Assembly (NCBI GenBank): GCA_022563625.1 | Contig: JADFNA010000067.1 | Coordinates: 1 to 7,535, forward strand | DNA: 7,535 nucleotides | Direction of reading: 5' to 3' | Source of the DNA: Candidatus Zixiibacteriota bacterium | GTDB taxonomy: Bacteria; Zixibacteria; MSB-5A5; GN15; JACZUZ01 | Shown: positions 1 to 6,876 of the stretch, one piece after another | How the letters are laid out: the number at the start of each line of letters is the position of its first letter | How positions within the stretch are numbered: position 1 is the first letter of the stretch | Translations under genes and position numbers: made by a program | The notes under the pieces: model-generated | What the model was told of the DNA's origin: nothing | The model's database searches: none | What the model saw: the letters and a program-made list of their open reading frames with translations, nothing else

Positions 1-1
1 C

Positions 2-2608
2 GTGACCGGAAAAATCGCCGGTCAGGCTGTCGATGACCGAACGAATTTACCTATTGCGAATGTTAAAGTGGAAATTGTCGGCGCGCCGTTTGACGCTCTG
101 ACCGATGAGGATGGAGATTACTACATCCTTGAAGTTCCGGCCGGAAAATTCACTCTGCTGTTTACGGCTCCGGGGTATTTGAATGTAACTAAAGAACACG
201 CCCGGGTATTGCTAGATTTGACCACTCCGGTCAATGTCCGCATGTTTCTGCGTGAAACAGAATTCTCGGAGCCGATTATCGTCCTGGCAGACCGTCCGCT
301 GGTCCAAAAAGATTTGACTGCCACACGCTATATTGTCACTGCCGAGCAAATGGCGTTCCTGCCCAACGCGATTAATGTTAATGACGTGTTACTGAATATA
401 TCCGGGACTGTCTCTGATCAGGATGGCCATATCCATGTGCGCGGCGGCAGAGCCGGGGCGGTCACTTATATCTATGATGGTGTGCAGGTGACAGACCCGT
501 TCCACCGCACTCTCGGGTTGCGTATTGTGCCGCATTTTCTCGAGGAGATTAACCTGATGAGCGGCGGGTTCCCGGCTGAGTATGGCGAGGCCGGTTCCGG
601 AGTGGTGAATGCCGTTACCCGCGAAGGGAATGACCGCTACACCGGGTCAATAAAACTGTATGACGGTTCCACCCATAAGTACAACCGCTTCTCAGGCGAG
701 ATTGGCCCGCTTGAACGCAGCGATAATCAGGCGCTAAGCGTGAATTTTTCCGGTCCGCTCGATCCGATCGGCTTGAAAAACACCACCTTTTTTGTGGCCG
801 CGGAAGGGCTGCGGGACGGCGGTTATCTTCCGCATAGCTTTACCGAATCACGGACACTCACCGGAAAACTTTCTACCCGTCCCAGATCCAATTTGAAACT
901 CACCGCAACAGGGACCTACTTCAACTCCGAGGGTGAGGACTATGATCATCGTGATCTCAACGGCATATCATACGACCTGAACCTGGACGGCCTCGGATTG
1001 AGACGACGCGATGCCCTGTCTCTGGGCTTGCGCGCAAACTATGCATACGACAGAGAGACATTTTTTCAACTCGGCATAAACCGCTTTGAAACAAAGACAA
1101 AGATCGCCCCCACTCATCTATTTGATGTGTATTGGGACCAGTGGCCTGGCTTTGAGGCGGATCCGATCACCGGGGCCTATGATCCCGCAAACGGAACGCT
1201 GCACCAGGACAACTATGAGTATGCGCCCGAATACGGGTTCACCGGTTACACCTACGGCGATGATTTTCTTCCACTGTATTCTCTGCGCTCGACCAAGTAT
1301 AACTCGGCCAATCTGAGCGTGACTCATCAAATCGACAAGCGTAACCAGACTAAAGTGGGAGCGGAACTGCGCAAATACCATATTTTTTTGGATGAAAAAC
1401 AGTTTTTCAATCCTACACCTTTCGGGGAAAAGTTCGACTACTATCCTTCCTATGGATACGCTTTTGTCCAGCACAAACTCGAGTACCAGGATATCATCAT
1501 CAACGCCGGTCTGCGTTATGATCGTTTCTCCAGCCGTGTCCGTTTTGTCAATCCATTCTTGATCAATACGATTGAATACCTTGAGTCAACGCCGAAATCG
1601 CAGCTTTCACCCCGGCTCGGAATATCTCATCCGGTCGCTGAAAACACTATTCTCAGGTTCAACTACGGACATTTCTTTGAGCCGCCTCTGTTTAAGCATC
1701 TATTCACCAATCTGGACAATGAGATTGACAGTAGATTTCCTCTTGTTGGCGATCCGGATCTGAAGCCCCAGAAAACCATCGCGTATGAACTGGGACTGGA
1801 CCACGCGCTCTCGAACGACCTGGTACTGGGTGTGACGGCATACTTCAAGGACCTGAGAAACTTGACTGCGACGCGAAGAGTGTTTCACACGGACGGCCAG
1901 TTCAGCGCTGCAAATGGGATAGTGACCCGGTTTATTAACGAGGACTATGCCTCGGTCAAGGGGTTTGATGTCAGTTTGACCAAGCGCCGCAGCAGATATT
2001 TTTCCGGCCGGCTCAGTTACAGCCTGATGGTTGCTCGCGGCAATTCTTCGGATGCGCGTTTTGCTTATGAGGAAATTATTACTGGGTCCGATTCGACATT
2101 GCCGACATCACCGTATGATCTGGATTTCGATCAGCGCCATACGCTGGTGGTAAACGCGGATGTCAGAACACCTTATGACTGGAAGGGCAGATTGTTCGGT
2201 GTTATTCCGCTTTCCGGCTCATGGGGCGCATCGGCGGTCGCCCGCTATGGCTCCGGCCGGCCGTTCACGAAAGAGAATCCGGTGACAGGAATCCGGCAGG
2301 GCGGACGAAACGAATTCCGCATGCCTTTCACCCTGGTCCTGGATACGCGCTTTAATCGAGATTTCCGTTTCGGGGATTCACGTTTTTCGCTGTCGATATT
2401 TTTTGAGGTGGAGAATTTGTTTAACCGCAGGAATGTCGTCAATGTTTACCCGAACGGATTGCCGAATGCGGACGGGGTAACAGTTCGTGACGGCGGAGTG
2501 TTGCTGTCTGCGGATGAGACACAGCGCCTGAACAACTTGATTGTAAACGACCCCCAGAACTATTCAGCTCCGCGACAGATGCGGCTGGGGATGCAGTTGA
2601 ACTTTTAG
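2..2608 (+). CDS. TonB-dependent outer-membrane receptor with carboxypeptidase-regulatory-like N-domain, 5'-truncated by the window
   Basis: Outer-membrane beta-barrel receptor expected to take up or sense a ligand using energy from TonB-ExbBD. Visible residues 1-85 form a carboxypeptidase regulatory-like fold (GKIAGQAVDDRTNLPIANVK, DEDGDYYILEVPAGKFTLLF). EPIIVLADRPLV at 90-101 sits where a TonB box would be expected. Residues 104-208 are the plug, with HVRGGRAGAVTYIYDGVQV and the conserved end GGFPAEYGEAGSGVVNAVTR. Residues 212-868 are the barrel, including DFDQRHTLVVN (708-718), the late ENLFNRRNVV segment and a terminal phenylalanine (LNF). No signal peptide is present, and the frame is open to the left edge. 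The GTG at 2 lies inside the first beta strand of the N-domain, so it is almost certainly not the start; a few dozen residues are missing. The stop is TAG. The next gene follows after 65 bp with no terminator. The ligand cannot be told from sequence. No SusD gene follows, which argues against a classical glycan Sus system. Confidence 0.93.
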   Translation: MTGKIAGQAVDDRTNLPIANVKVEIVGAPFDALTDEDGDYYILEVPAGKFTLLFTAPGYLNVTKEHARVLLDLTTPVNVRMFLRETEFSEPIIVLADRPLVQKDLTATRYIVTAEQMAFLPNAINVNDVLLNISGTVSDQDGHIHVRGGRAGAVTYIYDGVQVTDPFHRTLGLRIVPHFLEEINLMSGGFPAEYGEAGSGVVNAVTREGNDRYTGSIKLYDGSTHKYNRFSGEIGPLERSDNQALSVNFSGPLDPIGLKNTTFFVAAEGLRDGGYLPHSFTESRTLTGKLSTRPRSNLKLTATGTYFNSEGEDYDHRDLNGISYDLNLDGLGLRRRDALSLGLRANYAYDRETFFQLGINRFETKTKIAPTHLFDVYWDQWPGFEADPITGAYDPANGTLHQDNYEYAPEYGFTGYTYGDDFLPLYSLRSTKYNSANLSVTHQIDKRNQTKVGAELRKYHIFLDEKQFFNPTPFGEKFDYYPSYGYAFVQHKLEYQDIIINAGLRYDRFSSRVRFVNPFLINTIEYLESTPKSQLSPRLGISHPVAENTILRFNYGHFFEPPLFKHLFTNLDNEIDSRFPLVGDPDLKPQKTIAYELGLDHALSNDLVLGVTAYFKDLRNLTATRRVFHTDGQFSAANGIVTRFINEDYASVKGFDVSLTKRRSRYFSGRLSYSLMVARGNSSDARFAYEEIITGSDSTLPTSPYDLDFDQRHTLVVNADVRTPYDWKGRLFGVIPLSGSWGASAVARYGSGRPFTKENPVTGIRQGGRNEFRMPFTLVLDTRFNRDFRFGDSRFSLSIFFEVENLFNRRNVVNVYPNGLPNADGVTVRDGGVLLSADETQRLNNLIVNDPQNYSAPRQMRLGMQLNF

Positions 2609-2673
2609 CTAAACTTTGAGCGTTTTCACCACGGCCGAATTGACCGCCGCCGGTAGATAAAGAGTCTTATGAA

Positions 2674-5541
2674 ATGAAACGACATACTGAACAGAGACAA
2701 TTCTCCAACGGGAGTATCTCGCACATCCCCGCCCCGGGAATGTCGCTGACGACGACCCTGATAACGGCCCTGCAAACTTCCGTTAAACTGGCGCTAACGA
2801 TCGCTTGTATAGCGCTGATTTCGACATCTGATTCGCCGGCGCGCGGCCGCAAACACGCAATACAACCCCCGGGCGGAGGCCCGCAACAGGGTCCCCAGCA
2901 GGTTTTGCCGTCGCTGATTCGCCAGGTGGTGCATAATAAAGGCAATATCGCCACCACAGTTGACAACTGGGGGCTGATCGGCGGGTACAATTATATATCA
3001 GAAGAGGATTTTCCTTCAGGAGAATGGCCGCGTAACTCGCAACACAGTTATATCGCCGAGATAAAATACTGGATGGGCGCTGTTAATTCAATCGGTGATA
3101 CGGTTCTGGCCAATACCGCCGACGACTTTCAGCCGCTGCCGTCGTTTCGCACCGGCGCCCAGGCCCTTGATATCTTATTTTCAACTGATTCGTTGACATA
3201 TGACTTCGACCCGGCTGACACTGTCGGCGCCGGGGTGAACTCTCCGGCCCTCGGCTGGCGGGTGTGGAACAGTGAAAGTTCAGCCTGGGTGTATAATCAG
3301 GTCTATTCCTCCAAAGACGCCGCGTTTTTCCCGGGCGGGCCAATTGCTCTGCAGGAGTCACATTACAGGTTTAATGATGCCGCCCGCGGAACGCCGGCGC
3401 TCGGCCTGGAGTTGACGCAGACTATTTATCAATGGAATTTTTGCTATAATGAGAACTTCCTGTTTGTTGTTCTGGATATCAAGAATGTTTCCACGGAAGA
3501 TTATCCGAATTTTGCCTTCGGCATTTACTGTGACTATGACGTCGGCGGTTTCTTTGCGCCCACTGCGGAAAACGGGCGCCTGAATGATATGGTTGGCTTT
3601 GACAGCGCCGCCGGCCTGGCCTGGACATACGATGTGACCGGCTTCGACGCCGGCTGGAACGCCGAGACCGGAGTGATGGGAACAAAGTATCTCCAGACGC
3701 CGGACAACATCGGGATGACCTCATTCCGCAATGATTTATGGGACAATCTCCCGCAAGACCTCAATCAGGACCCGGAGCGCTATGCGATGATCAACGGTAC
3801 GGCGTTTGATTCGCCGCTGGCGCCAAACGACCAGATCTATATCCAATGCACCAGGGGCATTAACCTGACCGCCGGCAAAACCGTTAAGGTTGTTTATGCT
3901 ATTATTGCCGGAAAAGACGAAGCGGATTTCCGGGCCAACGCCGATCTGGCGCAGACGCTCTATGACAATTTCTTCGTCGGTCCTCTGCCTCCCCCGACTC
4001 CCACGCTTTCGGTGCGCAACGCCGATGGCCGCGTCTATCTGAGCTGGGACAACCTCGCAGAAACATTTGTCGATCCGCTCAGCGGCAAACAGGACTTCCA
4101 GGGCTATAAGCTCTATCGCAGCGTTGATTTTGGGATTACCTGGGGGAAAGCCGTAACGAATACCTCAAACGCCTGCCAGCCGTCTGATTTCGAAACGATT
4201 GCCAGCTTCCGTGTCGCAAACGCGGGAGACCCGGTAACGCATAGCTATGTCGATACCGGTCTGATCAACGGCAAGGAATACTGGTACACACTGGCGGCAT
4301 TCGACGCCGGGGACACAGCGGTCCCGATTGACCCGCTGCAAAACTCATTTGGCGCTCCGGCCCATGACCGCAACGTCGTGCGCGCTTTGCCTTCCACAAA
4401 CCCCGCCGGCTATTTTACCGCCCGGTCAACCGTGACACGAACTGTCTTCCCGGACACATCAGTCGGCGCAATCTGGCCGGTGGTGTTCGACCCGGCCCTG
4501 GCCGGCAGTACTATTTACAAAGTAGGTTTTTACGAAGATGACCTGCAGACATACTGGGCGCTTACAGCAGACACAATAAACGGGGACACGCTTCTGGCGG
4601 CCCAGACGCTGCAGTTCGATTACAAGGGTGTTGTTCCGGATTCAATTTTCAACGGCTCGGCGCCGGATTCACTTATCGGATTTTTCCCCAGCGCGCGGGG
4701 CATGCGGGTGGCTGTGTTTAACGGAGACCGTGTCGCTGAATCAAAAACACAAACAGCCCAGGGCGGCGCCGGCGCCACGCTTACCCTTGACGTCGACTTC
4801 GGCCAGACGGTCGTCGCATTTGGCCTGCCGTCCAGCGCCGTTGGTTCGGACAAACATTTCCGGGCCGACTACGAAATCCGTTTCACCGCCGCAGGTTCCT
4901 CCGGGGCCGATTTGTTCGACGGTGTCACGCCCGTAACCATGCCGTTTGAAGTCTGGAATGTTACCTCAAATCAGCAGGTCCATGTCGAGGTCCTTGATTG
5001 GGCGGCCAACGGAGTTTTCGACGCCGCCGATGGTGATGGAATCGGAATCACCAATTTTCCCTATGACGGAGCGCCGCATCCGGAAGCCTGGCCGTCATAT
5101 CATGTCTGGCTGTTCAGTTTTGATCCGACAACCGCTGTCAACGCTGTCAACGGCGATGTGTTCACGGTCGTCGGCGCTCCGCTGAACGGACCGGCGGATG
5201 AGTTTTTCTTCGCACCGGACGGAATTAATCTCGCGGCGGCGTCCGGACAATTGTCTGACATCAAAGTCGCCCCGAACCCGTATTTCGCGCGCGCCGACTT
5301 GTGGGAACACAGTGGAAACCCGACCCAACTGGACTTTATCCATCTGCCGGGAGAGTGTGAAATTCGTATTTACACCCTGGCCGGTGATCTGGTGAAGACG
5401 ATTAAGCACGACAATGGCACCGGAGACCAATCCTGGGACCTGCTTTCTTCAAGCGGGCAACTGGTGGCGTCAGGTATTTACCTGTTTCATATCACGTCAA
5501 CAGCGGGCGAATTTGTCGGTCGATTCGCAGTGATCAAGTAG
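2674..5541 (+). CDS. large exported protein with FN3-like segment and C-terminal T9SS type A-like sorting domain
   Basis: 955-residue exported protein of unknown function. A hydrophobic stretch at about 39-50 (LALTIACIALIS), preceded by K38 and followed by TSDSPARG, looks like the core of a signal peptide with an unusually long n-region. A Pro/Gly/Gln-rich linker follows (65-79). Residues 80-435 are a region I cannot assign to a family, rich in aromatics and Asp/Asn (DNWGLIGGYNYI, SGEWPRNSQHSYIAEIKYW). A proline linker (437-443) leads into an FN3-like segment at about 441-570 (FQGYKLYRS, SYVDTGLINGKEYWYTLAAF). Residues 580-860 look beta-rich and include an acidic loop, DWAANGVFDAADGDG (775-789). 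Residues 866-955 resemble the Por_Secre_tail/FlgD-Ig-like domain: APNPYF, EIRIYTLAGDLVKTI, SGQLVASGIYLFHI, ending FAVIK. This suggests secretion by a type IX system and links it to the PorV-like neighbour. The ATG at 2674 has a weak AAAGAG 9 nt upstream; ATG 2740 (codon 23) is an alternative. Stop is TAG. Confidence 0.9.
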   Translation: MKRHTEQRQFSNGSISHIPAPGMSLTTTLITALQTSVKLALTIACIALISTSDSPARGRKHAIQPPGGGPQQGPQQVLPSLIRQVVHNKGNIATTVDNWGLIGGYNYISEEDFPSGEWPRNSQHSYIAEIKYWMGAVNSIGDTVLANTADDFQPLPSFRTGAQALDILFSTDSLTYDFDPADTVGAGVNSPALGWRVWNSESSAWVYNQVYSSKDAAFFPGGPIALQESHYRFNDAARGTPALGLELTQTIYQWNFCYNENFLFVVLDIKNVSTEDYPNFAFGIYCDYDVGGFFAPTAENGRLNDMVGFDSAAGLAWTYDVTGFDAGWNAETGVMGTKYLQTPDNIGMTSFRNDLWDNLPQDLNQDPERYAMINGTAFDSPLAPNDQIYIQCTRGINLTAGKTVKVVYAIIAGKDEADFRANADLAQTLYDNFFVGPLPPPTPTLSVRNADGRVYLSWDNLAETFVDPLSGKQDFQGYKLYRSVDFGITWGKAVTNTSNACQPSDFETIASFRVANAGDPVTHSYVDTGLINGKEYWYTLAAFDAGDTAVPIDPLQNSFGAPAHDRNVVRALPSTNPAGYFTARSTVTRTVFPDTSVGAIWPVVFDPALAGSTIYKVGFYEDDLQTYWALTADTINGDTLLAAQTLQFDYKGVVPDSIFNGSAPDSLIGFFPSARGMRVAVFNGDRVAESKTQTAQGGAGATLTLDVDFGQTVVAFGLPSSAVGSDKHFRADYEIRFTAAGSSGADLFDGVTPVTMPFEVWNVTSNQQVHVEVLDWAANGVFDAADGDGIGITNFPYDGAPHPEAWPSYHVWLFSFDPTTAVNAVNGDVFTVVGAPLNGPADEFFFAPDGINLAAASGQLSDIKVAPNPYFARADLWEHSGNPTQLDFIHLPGECEIRIYTLAGDLVKTIKHDNGTGDQSWDLLSSSGQLVASGIYLFHITSTAGEFVGRFAVIK

Positions 5542-5557
5542 GCGCATCAGTGATAAC

Positions 5558-5584
5558 TGTGAGAAAGTAAATGTGAGAGAGTAA
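5558..5584 (+). repeat. near-perfect 13-bp direct repeat, 14-bp period, in the leader of the PorV-like gene
   Basis: TGTGAGAAAGTAA (5558-5570) and TGTGAGAGAGTAA (5572-5584) differ at one base and are separated by a single A. Each copy carries a purine-rich GAGA core resembling a ribosome-binding site, and each also reads as a minimal GTG-Arg-Lys/Glu-TAA frame. The second copy is positioned to serve the following gene. This looks like a local tandem duplication of the translation-initiation region. Any regulatory role is inference. Confidence 0.6.
5575..5581 (+). promoter_or_regulatory. ribosome-binding site of the PorV-like gene
   Basis: GAGAGAG ends 5 nt before GTG 5587 and 14 nt before the in-frame ATG 5596. 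The spacing favours the GTG start. A GGGA immediately before the ATG is only 3 nt away, too close to serve as a good site for it. The call rests on spacing alone. Confidence 0.5.
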
Positions 5585-5586
5585 CG

Positions 5587-6645
5587 GTGGGAAATATGAC
5601 AAACCAAGAATTGAATCCTCACTCGTCCGGATCTGTGAAACTGCGCATACTCGGCGCCCTGGCGGCGCTGGCCCTGTGCGGGTTAACGCAGTTCCCGGCA
5701 GCCGCACAGGCGCAGACAAGATTCACCAAAACCGGTTCATCTGGGGCGCAGTTTTTGAAAATAGGTGTCGGCGCCCGATACCTGGCGATGGGTGAGGCGT
5801 CCGTCGCCTCAACCGGAGACGCATTTTCGCTTTACTGGAATCCCGCGGCGCTTGGTGAAATCGAGGGCAATCAGTTCGCGCTGGCGCATACCAACTGGGT
5901 CCTGGACATCAGCTTGAATTATTTTGCGTACGCGCGTCGTGTTGAAGGAATTGGCGTGTTGGCTGTGGGGATCACGGCCCTTAACGTACCCGAACAGGAA
6001 ATAACAACCGTTCTACAGCAAGACGGAACCGGGCTGTTCTTCGATGCAAATTCGTATGCGGTAACAGTCGGTTTTGCCCGAGAGCTTACTAACAAGTTTA
6101 CCTTCGGGGCGAGTTTCAAGTATATCAACGAATCTATCGCCAACGAAAGGGCCACCGGTTTCGGCATTGACATGGGCACGATCCTGCATACGGGACTGCG
6201 TAGCCTGCGGCTGGGGATGAATATCAGCAACCTGGGCGGTAATATGCGTTTCAGCGGGCCGAATCTGACAGACCAGCTGCAAAACGGTAATAACACGACT
6301 GACGTGCAAATTGTGGTTGAGGAAAGCAGCCTGCCTTTGATATTTCGTGTCGGAGTGGCTTATGATCTGCAGCTAACATCAACACAAAGACTGACGCTGG
6401 CCAGCGAACTCAAACACCCGAATGACAATGTTGAGCAGGGTTCGCTGGGCCTGGAGTATGGCTTTAACGAACGCTTTTTCCTGCGCACCGGATATAAAAT
6501 CAACTACGACGAAGAGGACCTGACTTTCGGCGCAGGTTTACAGACGCCGTTCGGTGAGGAATCACTTTTAAGCATTGACTACGCCTGGGTCGACCTCGGC
6601 CGGCTCAGCGCCACCCATCGATTCAGTCTCAACGTATCTTTCTAG
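5587..6645 (+). CDS. PorV/PorQ family outer-membrane beta-barrel protein
   Basis: 352-residue outer-membrane protein. In Bacteroidota, PorV is the type IX secretion shuttle that binds C-terminal sorting domains of cargo and delivers them to the attachment complex; PorQ is its paralogue. The signal peptide is clear: basic KLR at 18-20, hydrophobic ILGALAALALCGL, and a probable AQA/Q cleavage after residue 42. The mature N-terminus carries the family signature, FLKIGVGARYLAMGEAS followed by TGDAFSLYWNPAALG (56-90). The remainder alternates in beta-barrel style with many Gly and aromatic residues (NYFAYARRV, FTFGASFKYI, FLRTGYKINY) and ends RFSLNVSF with a terminal aromatic. Length fits the family. 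The start is GTG 5587, or ATG 5596 three codons later; neither choice affects the mature protein. It lies 45 bp after the T9SS-type cargo gene, so it is probably co-transcribed with it, and is followed by a strong terminator. Whether it acts like PorV, PorQ or another paralogue cannot be decided here. Confidence 0.92.
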   Translation: MGNMTNQELNPHSSGSVKLRILGALAALALCGLTQFPAAAQAQTRFTKTGSSGAQFLKIGVGARYLAMGEASVASTGDAFSLYWNPAALGEIEGNQFALAHTNWVLDISLNYFAYARRVEGIGVLAVGITALNVPEQEITTVLQQDGTGLFFDANSYAVTVGFARELTNKFTFGASFKYINESIANERATGFGIDMGTILHTGLRSLRLGMNISNLGGNMRFSGPNLTDQLQNGNNTTDVQIVVEESSLPLIFRVGVAYDLQLTSTQRLTLASELKHPNDNVEQGSLGLEYGFNERFFLRTGYKINYDEEDLTFGAGLQTPFGEESLLSIDYAWVDLGRLSATHRFSLNVSF

Positions 6646-6694
6646 GTTTCGTCGTTTAGAAAATAGTTCGGCAGGTTGTAGCTAGCCCTGGCCG

Positions 6695-6722
6695 GGGGAC
6701 TTGCCAAGCAGGTCCCCTTTTT
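6695..6722 (+). terminator. strong rho-independent terminator closing the three-gene operon
   Basis: A 10-bp stem is formed by GGGGACTTGC (6695-6704) and GCAGGTCCCC (6708-6717), with one G-T wobble and a 3-nt CAA loop. It is followed directly by five T residues (6718-6722). It begins 49 bp after the PorV-like stop codon. There is no T tract in the other direction, so it acts only on + strand transcripts. Confidence 0.93.
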
Positions 6723-6781
6723 CTATTCAAGCGTCCGGCGTGTCCAACCAGTTCGACCGGCCGAATTTGTCTGGACTGCAT

Positions 6782-6816
6782 TTGATTGACTCCGCTAAAT
6801 GTAGTTATATTATAAG
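6782..6816 (+). promoter_or_regulatory. probable sigma70-type promoter for the downstream exported-protein gene
   Basis: An AT-rich patch between the terminator and the next gene offers TTGATT (6782-6787), 18 nt, then TATATT (6806-6811). An overlapping alternative is TTGACT (6786-6791), 16 nt, then TATTAT (6808-6813). Transcription would begin near 6818-6822, giving a leader of about 55-60 nt before ATG 6877. The placement after a strong terminator supports a new transcription unit. Housekeeping promoter consensus differs among FCB phyla, so the exact boxes are uncertain. Confidence 0.45.
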
Positions 6817-6876
6817 CGATGAGCCAAAGCCAACTGATACAGACATCCTAAAATCTCTCCAGGGCGCATTCTATCG

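Noticed and set aside
2..4. GTG at the left edge as the true start of the receptor gene
   Set aside because: It lies inside the first strand of the N-terminal domain, leaves no signal peptide for an outer-membrane protein, and the frame is open to the edge.
1118..1474. 118-residue open frame on the minus strand
   Set aside because: It is fully inside the receptor barrel, which is well supported on the + strand; the translation has no recognisable features. The other antisense and alternate-frame readings within the three large genes were dismissed likewise.
2669..2677. ATGAAATGA overlapping the start of the large secreted-protein gene, as a translational-coupling mini-frame
   Set aside because: A two-codon frame can arise by chance, and the upstream gene ends 60 bp earlier, so coupling is not supported.
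2794..2808. Lipobox-like TIAC in the signal region of the secreted protein
   Set aside because: The -3 residue is Thr, the hydrophobic core continues after the Cys (IALIS), and a type I style region follows; a lipoprotein signal is unlikely.
2606..6645. All three complete stop codons are TAG, hinting at code or regulatory oddity
   Set aside because: Three genes are too few, and no in-frame TAG interrupts any reading frame; chance is sufficient.
6819..6851. Ten-codon frame (MSQSQLIQTS) upstream of the last gene, as a leader peptide
   Set aside because: It begins at about the predicted transcription start, has no ribosome-binding site and no run of regulatory codons or attenuator hairpin.
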